DNA from: Micromonospora sp. FIMYZ51
GTDB taxonomy: Bacteria > Actinomycetota > Actinomycetes > Mycobacteriales > Micromonosporaceae
Assembly (NCBI RefSeq): GCF_038246755.1
Contig: NZ_CP134706.1
Span: forward strand, 4,898,001-4,962,000
DNA length: 64,000 nt
Direction of reading: 5' to 3'
Shown here: positions 23,293 through 35,162 of the stretch, one piece after another
Layout: the number at the start of each line of letters is the position of its first letter
Position numbering within the stretch: position 1 is the stretch's first letter
The notes under the pieces: generated by a model
Seen by the model: only the letters and a program-made list of their open reading frames with translations
Told to the model about the DNA's origin: nothing
Databases searched by the model: none
Translations under genes and position numbers: made by a program

Positions 23293-23562
23293 ATGTCGGA
23301 GCCACATGTCACGCTGGAGCCGCGCGATCCGGTTCAGGAAAAACTGCGTGGCCCCCTGGAGGAACAGTTGACCTCCGCCCTCCAGGCAGCCGCCGACCGG
23401 GTCCGGGACAGCTACGCCGGTGAGCCGGTGGAGCAGGTGTGCCAGCGGCTGCTCGACGAGACGCGGGTCGGCCTGCACCCCGACATCGCCGCCGGCTTCG
23501 AACCCGACATGGACGAGTTCTGCCGGGTCGCCGTCGCCATCGTGCGCGGCGAGACCACCTGA
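23293..23562 (+). CDS. hypothetical 89-residue helical acidic protein
   Basis: A small, probably all-helical, cytoplasmic protein with AAGGGAG before ATG 23293. It has two amphipathic segments (EEQLTSALQAAADRVRDSYA and EFCRVAVAIVRGE) and acidic character overall. No family recognised. It follows the RusA-like gene closely and probably shares its transcript, which ends at the hairpin 23624-23667. Confidence 0.6.
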   Translation: MSEPHVTLEPRDPVQEKLRGPLEEQLTSALQAAADRVRDSYAGEPVEQVCQRLLDETRVGLHPDIAAGFEPDMDEFCRVAVAIVRGETT

Positions 23563-23994
23563 GCGAAACCGGCAACCGAACTGGCGAGCTGCGGCGCACG
23601 ACTGGCGTACCGGTCTCGCCAAGCCGAGATCCTGGTATGGAAGGGTGCTCCCATACCAGGATCTCGGGTCAGGGCCGGATGTGCGCCCGACCCTGACGCC
23701 GGTCCGGCGTGAGCAGCGGGCCAGGCCAAGCGCTGGCGCGGCGTGTCGACCAGCCCCAGCACGGTGCCAGCCCGCCTCGCACTCAGCTCCACGGTGCCCC
23801 ACACACCGAACTTCGGCGCCGCGGCCCACCCCGGCGGGCTGCGGCGCCGAGGACGAGGCTAGGTCCCGTCCTGTCAGCTGACGAAGGTCGGGCCGGGCGA
23901 TTACCGGCAGGGCGCAAAAACGGCAGCCTGGTGTAACACCGCACCGACCAGCAGCGCCGATCAAGATCGAGGGCAGGGCTCCCGGTCGGCGGGC
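23563..23994. other. 432-bp intergenic stretch between convergent genes
   Basis: Holds the terminator hairpin at 23624-23667. The remaining about 330 bp towards the GNAT gene end shows no open frame with a ribosome binding site and no recognisable element; it may be gene debris. Confidence 0.5.
23624..23667. terminator. long perfect hairpin, probable bidirectional terminator
   Basis: A perfect 17-bp stem (CCGAGATCCTGGTATGG at 23624-23640 with its complement 23651-23667) and a 10-nt loop, 62 bp past the stop of the 89-residue protein gene. It resembles the longer hairpin repeats elsewhere in the window in position but is shorter and lacks their inner motif. Confidence 0.65.
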
Positions 23995-24969
23995 TCAGGC
24001 CGGCGTGAAGACCACCCGGGAGCGCAACCGCCGGAAGCCGGTCCGCTCCAGTTCCGCCACCACGGCCACCCGGTGCGCGTCCACGTCGGCGATCACCTCG
24101 TACGCCCCGGCGTCGGCCAGAATCGCGACCGCGTCGACAAGCAGTTCACTGCGGGCCGCCGCGTCGAGCAAGCCAAGGTAGGCGATCATCGGATAGCAGG
24201 CGTCACCGACCGGTGCGGCCAGCCCGACGGGTTCGCTGCCGTCGAGCGCCACCCGCCAACCCGACGCCGGCCCGGTCAGCCGGGCCAGCGGATCACGGGC
24301 CAGGTCCACCCCACCGACCATCCGTGCCGTCTCCGCACCGGTAAGCAACTCCGGCTCAGCGATCCGGGCGGCCAACGATCTGATCTCCGCCGCGTCGGCG
24401 GCCGGCCGGATCGAGAACCGACCGGCGACGACCGGCAGCAACGACGACCGGACGGCGGAGGCCGCATCGGACGAGGGCCGGGCGGCGGGGGCGGCGCCAG
24501 ACGACGACCGGTCTGCGGAGGTCGGCAGTGGACCGCCCGTCCACGAGCACCGGAGCCGCTCGCCGCCCTCGACCAGGCCCGCCAACCGGGCCGCCGCCAT
24601 CGTGGCCTCGACCGTGGCCCGCACCTGCGGCTGCCGTCGCCAGTACGCCGGCGCCGAGGCGTAGTACGTCTTCGGCCCGCCGAGCGCCGCATGGGCGGTG
24701 CGCAGCAGCGCGCCACCCACCGCCGGCTCGGCGGCCAGGTCGAAACGTTCCAGCCACGGCTCCCCCACCGATCCGGGCGGCAACAGCCAGGCGGCCCGGC
24801 CGACCACCCGGCCGGCGCGCAGCGCGATCCAGGTGTGCTCGGGGCGGTAGCCGCCACCGGCGAGCCCGTCGGCGTAGCTCACCTGCCGCAGTTGCGGCAA
24901 CGGGTCGGGCATCGAGTCGAACAGTGCTTCCTCGCCCGCGACGAGCGGACGGATGACCAGATCGGTCAT
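23995..24969 (-). CDS. GNAT-family N-acetyltransferase-like protein
   Basis: A 324-residue protein whose N-terminal half (MTDLVIRPLVAGEE, EHTWIALRAGRVVGRAAWLL) and C-terminal half (RFSIRPAADAAEIRSLAARI, VAVVAELERTGFRRLRSRVV) both look like GNAT modules joined by a Ser/Ala-rich linker. The classical acetyl-CoA loop is weak, so one or both halves may be degenerate. ATG 24969 opens the first module. Substrate is unknown. It is convergent with the hypothetical genes to its left and codirectional with the TetR gene upstream. Confidence 0.7.
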   Translation of the reverse strand: MTDLVIRPLVAGEEALFDSMPDPLPQLRQVSYADGLAGGGYRPEHTWIALRAGRVVGRAAWLLPPGSVGEPWLERFDLAAEPAVGGALLRTAHAALGGPKTYYASAPAYWRRQPQVRATVEATMAAARLAGLVEGGERLRCSWTGGPLPTSADRSSSGAAPAARPSSDAASAVRSSLLPVVAGRFSIRPAADAAEIRSLAARIAEPELLTGAETARMVGGVDLARDPLARLTGPASGWRVALDGSEPVGLAAPVGDACYPMIAYLGLLDAAARSELLVDAVAILADAGAYEVIADVDAHRVAVVAELERTGFRRLRSRVVFTPA

Positions 24970-25130
24970 GAGCGGATCCTCCGGGTACGCGGCGCCCCGG
25001 TCAGATCCGCGTGGACGCCGGGCCGCGGAGGGGGCGCAGAACGTTTGACATCGTCCTGACCTCCTTCCCACTCGACGGCGTGCCGCGACCCTACCCCCAC
25101 CACCACACCCCCGTCACGCCCAATCAACTC

Positions 25131-25204
25131 GCCGATCTTGCACTTTCCGCCCCCGCAAATAGCAGCAAAAGGGGTACCCCGGCGACCGAAACTGCAAGAT
25201 CGGC
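25131..25204. repeat. interspersed inverted repeat, copy 1
   Basis: About 74 bp with 17-bp terminal arms (GCCGATCTTGCACTTTC and its near-complement ending TGCAAGATCGGC; one mismatch). The right inner part reads GGCGACCGAAA, shared with the copies at 34996 and 43232. It lies 40 bp beyond the stop of the TetR gene and could terminate its transcript. Confidence 0.75.
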
Positions 25205-25243
25205 GCGGTGGGGTGGGGTGGGGTGGGGCGCGACGCGGGTGGG

Positions 25244-26044
25244 TTAGGGAGGGGGGAAGAGGTTTGTGGTTAACAGGTGTTCGCGTTGGTCTTGTGCCTC
25301 GGGGCGGAGGCGACCGCCTCGGGTGAGCATGACCAGGCCGTGCAGCAGGCTCCAGCCCAGCTCGGTCAGGGTGTCCGGGTCCCGACCGGCAGCCAACGGG
25401 GCCAGCGCCGCACGCAGCTCGTCGAAGGTCGCCGCGACCGTCTCGGGGACCTGCTCGGCACCAAGGGTCAGATCCGGGGTGTACGCGAACATGGCGTCGT
25501 AGATCTCCGGGTTGGCGTACGCGAAGTCCAGGTAGGCCGTCATCACCGCCGGCCACATCTCCGGCGGCCGGTCGACCGCCGTACGGGCGGCGGTCAGGGC
25601 GGCGGCCAGGTCGGCGAAGCCGCGTACCGCGACTGCGGCGAGCACCGCGTCCCGGTCGGCGAAACGCTGATAGAGCTCGCCGAGATCGACGTCGGCCCGC
25701 TCGGCCAGCCGGCGAGCGGTCACCGCAGGCCAGCCCTCGGCCTCGGCCAGCCGCCAGGCGGTGGCGACGATGGCGTCCCCGCCGATGCCAGGACCGTCCC
25801 CGTCCCGGTCGATGCCCGGCCCGTCCCCGCCGATGCCAGGACCGCCCCCGTCCCCGCCGATGCCCGGCCCGTCCCCGTCCCCGCCGACGCCCGGCCCGTC
25901 CCCGTCCCGGTCGATGCGCGGGTCACCCCTGCCCTGCTCACTGCCGGGACTGTCCCCATGCCGCTCGGTGCCCGGTTCGCCCTCGCCCTGCTCGGTGTCC
26001 GGGTCGTCTGCGCCCACCACGCCGCCGATGCTAGCGGCAGGCAA
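25244..26044 (-). CDS. TetR-family regulator with Gly/Asp-rich N-terminal repeats
   Basis: A 266-residue regulator. The helix-turn-helix lies around residues 92-140 (VTARRLAERADVDLGELYQR), followed by a helical domain of the WHG type (AVMTAYLDFAYANPEIYDAMF). Unusually, about 90 residues precede it, mostly imperfect repeats of DGDGPGIGG and relatives. The codons form imperfect tandem DNA repeats at about 25776-25935, so the tail probably grew by slippage. It is acidic, likely disordered and perhaps length-variable between strains. A start just before the helix-turn-helix would remove the tail, but I see no better start. Targets are unknown. Confidence 0.75.
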   Translation of the reverse strand: MPAASIGGVVGADDPDTEQGEGEPGTERHGDSPGSEQGRGDPRIDRDGDGPGVGGDGDGPGIGGDGGGPGIGGDGPGIDRDGDGPGIGGDAIVATAWRLAEAEGWPAVTARRLAERADVDLGELYQRFADRDAVLAAVAVRGFADLAAALTAARTAVDRPPEMWPAVMTAYLDFAYANPEIYDAMFAYTPDLTLGAEQVPETVAATFDELRAALAPLAAGRDPDTLTELGWSLLHGLVMLTRGGRLRPEAQDQREHLLTTNLFPPP

Positions 26045-26073
26045 CTCAGCGTGACCACGCGGCGACGGATTGA

Positions 26074-26194
26074 CGACTCCTCGCGTTGGACAGCCGCGAG
26101 CGACTCCTCGCGTTGGACAGCCGCGAGCAGCTTCGCGTGACAGCCACGAACGGTTTCGCGTGGACGGCGGCTAGCGGTTTCGCGTGGACGGCGG

Positions 26195-26198
<4 letters not shown>
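26074..26198. repeat. two short tandem repeats before the TetR gene
   Basis: A 27-bp unit beginning CGACTCCTCGCGTTGG occurs twice without gap (26074-26100, 26101-26127), and a 24-bp unit CGGTTTCGCGTGGACGGCGG+CTAG twice (26151-26174, 26175-26198). The second copy of the latter contains the stop codon of the GH63-type gene. Both units share TCGCGT(T/G)GGAC, suggesting a common source. They lie in the 150 bp between the glucosidase stop and the TetR start. Confidence 0.8.
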
Positions 26199-28900
<2,702 letters not shown>

Positions 28901-28942
28901 TGTCGTCGTGTCCTGTTACACCTCGCCGCCGGTGGAGGAAAG

Positions 28943-30874
28943 TTGAGTGAGATTCGCTTCGGTTCCCAGGTCTGTGGCGAGCTGACCAGCGCCGCCGGTC
29001 GGGAATGGCTGGTGCCCGACGGCCGCGGCGGCTACGCCATGGGCACCGTCGGCGGGTTGCGCACCCGCCGCTACCACGGGCTGCTGGTGGTGCCGGGCGA
29101 AACCCCGGCCGCCCGCAAGGTGGCACTCGCCAGCCTCGACCCGGCGGTGCTGCTGCCCTCCGGGGCCCGGGTACGCCTCGGCGCGCACGAGTGGGTCTCC
29201 GGCGATGTCGACCCGCGCGGCTTCGAGCTGCTGGAGCGCTTCGACCTGACCGACGGGCTGCCCCGCTGGCGGTGGCGCATCGGCGACGTGGTGATCGAGC
29301 GGGAGCTGGCGATGCTGCCCGGCCGCTCCTGCGTGGCGGTGTTGCACCGGCTGGTCAGCGGCGGTCCGGTGGAGCTGGAACTGGCTGCCGCCGGCACCTG
29401 GCGCGACGCGCACGGCGAGCGCCGGGCCGACGGGCCGCCGCTGCGGATGGACCCGGTCGACGGCGGCGCGATCATCGAGGGGGCGTACCGGCTGGCCGGG
29501 CCGGGCTGGACGCCGCACGGCCACTGGTGGCGGGGCGCCTACTACCGCGAGGAGGCGGCGCGCGGCCTGCACCCGGAGGAGGACCTGTGGTACGCGGGCC
29601 AGTTCCGGGACACCCTGCGCCGCCCCGGCGACACGGTGTCGGTGCTGGCCTGGGCCGACGACCTGGCGCAGGAGCCGCCGCCGGCGGCGCAGGTGGTGGC
29701 GGCGGCCCGGCAGCGCAACCGGGCGGTGGTGGCGGCGGCCAAGCCGACCGATCCGGTCCAGGCGACCCTGGCGTTGGCCGCCGACGCGTTCGTGGTGCAG
29801 ACCGCCACCGGGCCGGACGTGGTGGCCGGCTACCCGTGGTTCGGTGCCTGGTCGCGGGACACGATGATCTCCTACGAGGGGCTGTTCCTCTGCACCGGCC
29901 GGGCCGACCTCGGCCGGGAGCTGCTGCGCTCGTACGCGGCGACGCTGTCGGAGGGAATGCTTGCCAACACCGCCGACACCGGCCGGGTCGAGTACAACAC
30001 CGTGGACGGCACGCTGTGGTTCCTGCACGCGGTGAGCCGGCACGTCACGGTCACCGGCGACACCGACCTCGGTGACGAGCTGCTGCCGGCACTGCACGCG
30101 GTGATCGACGCCCACCTGGCCGGCACCCGGTACGGCATCGGCGTCGACCCGGCCGACGGCCTGCTCACCGCCGGTGCCGCCGGTGCCGCGCTGACCTGGA
30201 TGGACGCCCGGGTCTACGGGGTACCGGTCACTCCCCGGCACGGCAAGCCGGTCGAGGTGAACGCGCTGTGGATCAACGGCCTGGCCGGGATCGCCGAGCT
30301 GGCCGAGTTGGCCGGGCGGGACGCCGACGCGCTGCACCGGCTGCACGAGCGGGCGACCAAGGCGTTCCGGGACCGCTTCCCCACCCCGGGCGGCTGGTTG
30401 CACGACGTGGTGGACGCCCCCGCGCCGGCGTACCCGCTTGGCGGCGCGGCCTACCACGACGACGACCTGCTCCGCCCCAACCAGCTGTTGGCCTGGTCGC
30501 TGCCGTTCGCACCGCTGGAGCCGGACCCGGTGACGCTGGGCCGGGTCGGTGCCGGGCTGCTCACCCCGCTCGGCCCGCGCAGCCTCTCCCCCGACTGCCC
30601 CGGCTTCATCGGCCGGCACGGCGGCGGTCCGGCCGAGCGGGACAGCGCGTACCACCAGGGCACCGTCTGGCCCTGGCTGATCGGCCCGTACGCCGACGCC
30701 AGCCGCCGGGCCGGGTTGCCTGTCGACGAGCTGTTCGTCGGTCTGGAGGCGCATCTGGGCGAGTACGGTCTCGGCTCGGTGAGCGAGACCGCCGACGGTC
30801 TCGCCCCGCACACCGCCACCGGCTGCCCCTTCCAGGCCTGGTCGGTGGCGGAACTGCTGCGCGCTCGCCGGTAG
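28943..30874 (+). CDS. amylo-alpha-1,6-glucosidase-like glycogen debranching protein
   Basis: A 643-residue protein with an N-terminal GDE_N-type domain (LVPDGRGGYAMGTVGGLRTR, RYHGLLVVPGETPAARKV) and an (alpha/alpha)6 GH133-like catalytic domain (AGYPWFGAWSRDTMISYEG, VEYNTVDGTLWFLHAVS, EVNALWINGLAGIAELAEL, YHQGTVWPWLIGPYADAS). It would hydrolyse alpha-1,6 branch points or short alpha-glucans. The start is TTG 28943: GGAGGAA lies 3-4 nt upstream and the frame upstream of it is antisense to the GH63 gene. Divergent from that gene and 140 bp upstream of the GT4 gene. Confidence 0.88.
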   Translation: MSEIRFGSQVCGELTSAAGREWLVPDGRGGYAMGTVGGLRTRRYHGLLVVPGETPAARKVALASLDPAVLLPSGARVRLGAHEWVSGDVDPRGFELLERFDLTDGLPRWRWRIGDVVIERELAMLPGRSCVAVLHRLVSGGPVELELAAAGTWRDAHGERRADGPPLRMDPVDGGAIIEGAYRLAGPGWTPHGHWWRGAYYREEAARGLHPEEDLWYAGQFRDTLRRPGDTVSVLAWADDLAQEPPPAAQVVAAARQRNRAVVAAAKPTDPVQATLALAADAFVVQTATGPDVVAGYPWFGAWSRDTMISYEGLFLCTGRADLGRELLRSYAATLSEGMLANTADTGRVEYNTVDGTLWFLHAVSRHVTVTGDTDLGDELLPALHAVIDAHLAGTRYGIGVDPADGLLTAGAAGAALTWMDARVYGVPVTPRHGKPVEVNALWINGLAGIAELAELAGRDADALHRLHERATKAFRDRFPTPGGWLHDVVDAPAPAYPLGGAAYHDDDLLRPNQLLAWSLPFAPLEPDPVTLGRVGAGLLTPLGPRSLSPDCPGFIGRHGGGPAERDSAYHQGTVWPWLIGPYADASRRAGLPVDELFVGLEAHLGEYGLGSVSETADGLAPHTATGCPFQAWSVAELLRARR

Positions 30875-31014
30875 CGCTTTACACCCCCGCAACGGGTACG
30901 TCTCCGCAGGTTATCCAGGTGCGACAAGGATTGGTCCCGATCCACCCGCGATACCAACGCCGCCCGCCACGGGCCGGCTGGCGGCTGCGCGGAGACAAGT
31001 CAAAGGGGGCGCGT

Positions 31015-32346
31015 ATGTCACCGAACGCCGACGTGATCGACATCAACCCCGCACGGTCGCAGCGGGTGCTGCTGCTGTCCTGGGAGTACCCACCCGTCCT
31101 CGTCGGCGGTCTCGGCCGACACGTGCACGCCCTCTCCGTCGCCCTGGCCGCCGCCGGTCACCAGGTCACCGTCGTCACCCGGCACGCCGACGGCGTGCCG
31201 TTGGAGGAACACCGCGACGGGGTACGGATCATCCGCGCCGCCGAGGACCCGGTCACCTTCCCGCTGGCCACCAGCTCGCTGCTGGCCTGGACGATGGCGT
31301 TCAACCACACCCTGACCCGGGCGGCCCTGCGCGCCGCCGACACCGGCGACTACGACGTCATCCACGCGCACGACTGGCTGGTCGCGCACACCGCGATCAC
31401 GCTCGCCGAGCACCTGCACCTGCCGCTGGTGACCACCATGCACGCCACCGAAGCGGGCCGGCACCAGGGTTGGCTGCCCGAGGAGATGAACCGCACCATC
31501 CACGGTGTCGAACACTGGCTGAGCAACGCCTCGACCCGGCTGATCGCCTGCTCCGGCTACATGCGCGAGCAGGTGAACATGCTCTTCGACGTGCCCGGCG
31601 GCCGGGTCGACGTGGTACCCAACGGCGTCGACGACCGGGCCTGGCGGGCCCGCCCGCGCGCGGTCGCCTCGGCCCGCGCCCGCTTCGCCGGGGACGGTCC
31701 ACTGATCGGGTACGCCGGCCGGCTGGTCTACGAGAAGGGTGTGCAGCACCTGGTGGACGCGGTCCCGCAGCTGCGCGACCGGCACCCCGGGCTGCGGGTG
31801 CTGATCGCCGGCGACGGGCCCTACCGGGGCGAGTTGGAGGAGCGGATTCACCAGCTCGGGCTCGGCGGCACCGTACGCTTCACCGGGTTTCTCGACAACA
31901 CCCAGCTCCCGGCGGTGCTCGGCGCCACCGACGCGACAGTCGTACCGAGCCTCTACGAGCCCTTCGGCATGGTGGCCCTGGAGGCGGCGGCGGCCGGCGC
32001 ACCGCTGGCCGTGGCGCGTACCGGCGGCCTGGCCGAGATCGTCGAGCCGGGCGTCACCGGGGTCACCTTCCCGCACAGCGACCCGCCGGCTCTGGCCGGC
32101 GCGGTCGACCAGTTGCTCGGCGACGAGGTCTTCGCCCGCCGGGTCGCCCGTCAGGCCCGCAGCATGGTCGGCCGGCGGTACGGCTGGGCCACCATCGCCG
32201 CCCGCACCGCCGAGACGTACGCCACCGCCCGCCGCGACTACGCGCCGACGCGCACGCTGCACGCCACCGACTTCGTACCGGCGCCCCGCCGGCCGATCGC
32301 CATCCCGGACGGCAACCTCCTCGCACTGAGCAGCGCCGCCTGTTGA
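31015..32346 (+). CDS. GT4 alpha-glucan glycosyltransferase (Rv3032-like)
   Basis: A 443-residue GT-B glycosyltransferase. LLSWEYPPVLVGGLGRHVHA at the N-terminus carries the donor-side Gly loop, followed by DVIHAHDWLVAHTAI, TTMHATEAGRHQGW, the mid-protein AGRLVYEKGVQHLV and the EPFGMVALEA motif of retaining GT4 enzymes. The sequence follows the mycobacterial Rv3032 alpha-1,4-glucosyltransferase, which extends methylglucose lipopolysaccharide/alpha-glucan, more closely than classic GlgA. ATG 31015 follows AAGGGGGC. Downstream of the debranching gene and so part of a small alpha-glucan group. Confidence 0.87.
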   Translation: MSPNADVIDINPARSQRVLLLSWEYPPVLVGGLGRHVHALSVALAAAGHQVTVVTRHADGVPLEEHRDGVRIIRAAEDPVTFPLATSSLLAWTMAFNHTLTRAALRAADTGDYDVIHAHDWLVAHTAITLAEHLHLPLVTTMHATEAGRHQGWLPEEMNRTIHGVEHWLSNASTRLIACSGYMREQVNMLFDVPGGRVDVVPNGVDDRAWRARPRAVASARARFAGDGPLIGYAGRLVYEKGVQHLVDAVPQLRDRHPGLRVLIAGDGPYRGELEERIHQLGLGGTVRFTGFLDNTQLPAVLGATDATVVPSLYEPFGMVALEAAAAGAPLAVARTGGLAEIVEPGVTGVTFPHSDPPALAGAVDQLLGDEVFARRVARQARSMVGRRYGWATIAARTAETYATARRDYAPTRTLHATDFVPAPRRPIAIPDGNLLALSSAAC

Positions 32347-32478
32347 CCAGCCGACCACACGTACGGGCGTGGACCCGGGGGCCGGCAGTGGAACTGCCGG
32401 CCCCGGGTGGTCGCCGTCGCCGCCGGCCCCAGCTGGCTGGCTCCCGGCGTGGTGCGCAGCGCCAGTAGGCTCGGGCAG

Positions 32479-33066
32479 GTGGAGTTGGAACGGCACAACG
32501 ACGATGACCGGCTGCGCGTCTCCGACCGGGAGCGGGAGGAGGTCGTGGAGCTGCTCGGCAAGGCCACGGCCGAGGGCCGGCTCACCCTCGACGAGTACAC
32601 CGAGCGGGCCGGTGCCGCCCACGCCGCGCAGACCCGTGGCGAGCTGGCCCGGCTGACCACCGACCTGCCGGGCGCGCCCGGCCGCTCACCCGCATCTGCG
32701 GGCGGTGCGCTCGCCCCGGCGTCGGAGAAGCTGCTGGCCGTCTTCGGCGACGAGGTACGCAAGGGCGCCTGGCCGGTGCCGGAGCACATCGACGCCCGCG
32801 CGATCTTCGGCGACTGCCGCATCGAGCTGCACGAGACCCGGATGCCCCGGCAGTCGATCACCGTCGACGCGGAGGCGATCTTCGGCAACGTCACGATCGT
32901 GGTGCCGGAGGGTACGGACGTCCGGCTCACCGGCAGCGCTGTCTTCGGCAGCAAGAAATCCAAGCTGAACGGCCCGGTCATCCCCGGTGGCCCGGTCATC
33001 GAGGTGCGCTGCCGCGCCATCTTCGGCGACATCACCGTCCGCCCGCCGCGCAAGCGCTGGTGGTGA
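32479..33066 (+). CDS. DUF1707 protein with LiaF-like C-terminal domain
   Basis: A 195-residue cytoplasmic-looking protein. Residues 10-65 are DUF1707 (LRVSDREREEVVELLGKATA, LTLDEYTERAGAA); after a Ser/Ala linker, residues 85-190 form a beta-helical, LiaF-type domain with repeated AIFGD/AIFGN/VFGS/AIFGD turns. LiaF-like domains modulate two-component cell-envelope stress responses; DUF1707 alone has no known role. No transmembrane helix is present. GTG 32479 is the likely start. A single gene with no obvious partner. Confidence 0.85.
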   Translation: MELERHNDDDRLRVSDREREEVVELLGKATAEGRLTLDEYTERAGAAHAAQTRGELARLTTDLPGAPGRSPASAGGALAPASEKLLAVFGDEVRKGAWPVPEHIDARAIFGDCRIELHETRMPRQSITVDAEAIFGNVTIVVPEGTDVRLTGSAVFGSKKSKLNGPVIPGGPVIEVRCRAIFGDITVRPPRKRWW

Positions 33067-33161
33067 CGCCGGCATCGACCTCGACGTGTCCCACCCGTAC
33101 CAGCACCCCGGACGCATCGACATCGGTAATCCCATTGCCGACTTTGCCGCATTCGCGTTGA

Positions 33162-33965
33162 GTGAAGGCCGTGCAGTGGGTACGGGATTTCTATTCGCGG
33201 ACCGGAATGTGGTGGGGTCCGGCCGAGGCGCGGATCGGCGAAGGCGATCACAATCGCGTGTCGCTGCTCCATCAGCACGCCGGTGCCGGCCCGGCTCGGG
33301 TGTTGGAACTGGGCAGTGGTTACGGAACCACGGCTGCCCTGACCGCGCGGGCTGGTCATGCGGTCACGGCGGTCGACATCAGCGATCGGGTGGACTTCGC
33401 CGCCACGCTGCGGGCTGACGTTGCCCCGGGGTCCCTGACCATCATCAAGGACGATTTCTACTCGGTGGAGTTGTCGGGCCAGTTCGATGTCGTCTGCTAC
33501 TGGGACGGCTTCGGAGTCGGGTCCGACGCCGACCAGCGCAGGCTCCTCCACAGGATCGCCAGCCGGTGGCTGAGGCCGGGCGGTACCGCTCTGATCGACG
33601 TCTACAACCCCTTCGTCTGGGCTCGGTGGGACGGCGACGAGGAGCACAAGCTGCCGAACCGCGACCTGGGGTACGAGTACGAGCTGTTCCACCGCGTCAG
33701 CTTCGACCCCGTGACGTGCACCGCGACCGGCACCTGGTGGGACGCCGCCCACCCGGATGAGAAAATCAGCCAGCGGCTTCGCTGCTACACGCCCGCAGAC
33801 CTCGCGCTCCTGCTTGCCGGCACCACGTTGGCACTTTCTGCGATCACGGCGGGGGAACACACATTTCGTCCAGCACACCAGCCGGACGACAGCGGCCTGC
33901 TCCGTCAGCACCATTCCTATCTCGCCGTGCTGCGTCACCAGTCGGCCGACGCTCCGGCACCGTGA
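33162..33965 (+). CDS. class I SAM-dependent methyltransferase
   Basis: A 267-residue methyltransferase. Motif I is VLELGSGYGTTAALTARAG, the acidic cofactor end is VTAVDIS, the Asp-rich post-I strand SGQFDVVCYWDGFGVG and motif III LRPGGTALIDVYNPF follow. The WWDAAHPDEKISQRLRCYTPADL region resembles small-molecule N- or O-methyltransferases. GTG 33162 is taken as start; GTG 33171 is also possible and neither has a good ribosome binding site. G+C at third positions is a little lower than in its neighbours. Substrate is unknown. Confidence 0.82.
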   Translation: MKAVQWVRDFYSRTGMWWGPAEARIGEGDHNRVSLLHQHAGAGPARVLELGSGYGTTAALTARAGHAVTAVDISDRVDFAATLRADVAPGSLTIIKDDFYSVELSGQFDVVCYWDGFGVGSDADQRRLLHRIASRWLRPGGTALIDVYNPFVWARWDGDEEHKLPNRDLGYEYELFHRVSFDPVTCTATGTWWDAAHPDEKISQRLRCYTPADLALLLAGTTLALSAITAGEHTFRPAHQPDDSGLLRQHHSYLAVLRHQSADAPAP

Positions 33966-34141
33966 GCGTGGCGTCCCGACGCTTGTACAGGTGGCCACGC
34001 ACAGCCGGCCCGAACTCCGCGCTCCGCCGACCACAACCCGGTGCCGTCCGTTGTGGACGATCCCGGGCATCCCCTGCGCTCCGCCGCAAACTACAGTGAC
34101 GTAGTTTTGGCGCTCAAGATCCCTGGGGAGGGCGAGCCGAG

Positions 34142-34951
34142 ATGATGGGACCGTCGCACGCGCTGTCCGGCGCGGCGGTATGGCTGAGCGGGTCCTGGGC
34201 GCTACAGCACTTCTACGACTACGAGCAGTCGCCGCTGGCACTGGCCGTCGGTACGGCCGTCTGCGCCGGTGGCGCGCTGCTGCCCGACCTCGACCTGTCC
34301 GGCAAGGTGACCCGCAACAAGGGCGGCGCCACGGTGGCCCGTACGTTCGGGGTCTTCTCGCTCTTCATCGCCGAGGTGGTGGAGAAGATCTCGCTTGGCG
34401 TCTACTACGCCACCAAGCTGAGCCGCGACCCGAAGCGCAACAACGGCCACCGCACACTGACCCACACCATCCCGTTCACCGTGCTGCTCGGGTGGGGCAC
34501 CACCACCCTTTGCGCCAACTACGGCAAGTGGGCGGTGATCGGCATCCTCTTCTTCATGATCGGCCTGGCCCTGCGCGGCCTGTTCGACAAGTGGGCCGAG
34601 CGCGCCGGCTGGCTCATCGTCACCCTGGTCTCGGCCGGCGCGGCCGTCTTCACCGCCGCCAACCTGCCCGGCGATCGAGGCTATCCGATGATCGGCCTCG
34701 CGGTCGGGGTGGGCGCCTTCGTGCACATCATCGGCGACATGATCACCCGGGCCGGGGTGCCGATCCTCTGGCCGATTCCGATCAAGCGCCGGATGTGGAC
34801 GCCGATCAGTTTGCCCGACAAGATCGCGCTGCGCGCCGGTGGCCGGGTGGAGATCGTCTTCGTCCGCACCGGCCTGACCATCGTCTCGGTCCTGTCCGCC
34901 CTGGGCCTGGTCGCCCCCTCCGTACTCCAAAAACTAACCCAAGACCTCTAA
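34142..34951 (+). CDS. DUF457/YdjM-type membrane-bound metal-dependent hydrolase
   Basis: A 269-residue integral membrane protein. The conserved metal-binding pattern is GPSHALSGAAVW, ALLPDLDLSG and NNGHRTLTHTIPF, i.e. His and Asp residues at the membrane face. About five to six helices are visible (e.g. GWLIVTLVSAGAAVFTAA and FVRTGLTIVSVLSALGLVAP). Relatives include E. coli YdjM (LexA-regulated) and are presumed hydrolases without known substrate. ATG 34142 follows GGGGAGGG. The repeat at 34996 lies 45 bp after its stop. Confidence 0.85.
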   Translation: MMGPSHALSGAAVWLSGSWALQHFYDYEQSPLALAVGTAVCAGGALLPDLDLSGKVTRNKGGATVARTFGVFSLFIAEVVEKISLGVYYATKLSRDPKRNNGHRTLTHTIPFTVLLGWGTTTLCANYGKWAVIGILFFMIGLALRGLFDKWAERAGWLIVTLVSAGAAVFTAANLPGDRGYPMIGLAVGVGAFVHIIGDMITRAGVPILWPIPIKRRMWTPISLPDKIALRAGGRVEIVFVRTGLTIVSVLSALGLVAPSVLQKLTQDL

Positions 34952-34995
34952 CCCCACCCCCACCCCACCCTCACCCCCACCCCACCCCACGCTTC

Positions 34996-35069
34996 GTCGA
35001 TCTTGCACTTTTCGTCGGGACAAAAGCCTCCCAAGCCGGCATTACGGCGACCGAAAGTGCAAGATCAAC
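34996..35069. repeat. interspersed inverted repeat, copy 2
   Basis: Perfect 13-bp arms GATCTTGCACTTT (34999-35011) and AAAGTGCAAGATC (35054-35066) at the ends of a 74-bp element. The inner right side ACGGCGACCGAAA matches copy 1. It lies between the DUF457 gene and the lacI promoter and may end the first transcript. Confidence 0.75.
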
Positions 35070-35131
35070 GGGGCGGGGTGGGGCGGGGAGCGGGGCGGGG
35101 AGCGGGGGTGGGGTGGTTTTGTTATGGGCTA

Positions 35132-35161
35132 TTGACGTGGTTGTAACAGGTGGCCTAGTTT
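35132..35161 (+). promoter_or_regulatory. probable sigma70-type promoter of the xyloglucan operon
   Basis: TTGACG (35132-35137) and TAGTTT (35156-35161) are spaced 18 bp, in an unusually AT-rich patch for this genome. The LacI-type operator begins one base downstream of the -10 box, so repressor bound there would cover the transcription start. Box assignment is by eye. Confidence 0.55.
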
Positions 35162-35162
35162 T

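Noticed and set aside
28916..30892. Open - strand frame of about 660 codons opposite the debranching-type gene
   Set aside because: Antisense artefact of high GC at third positions; composition is Arg/Gly/Gln/Pro-rich without recognisable motifs.
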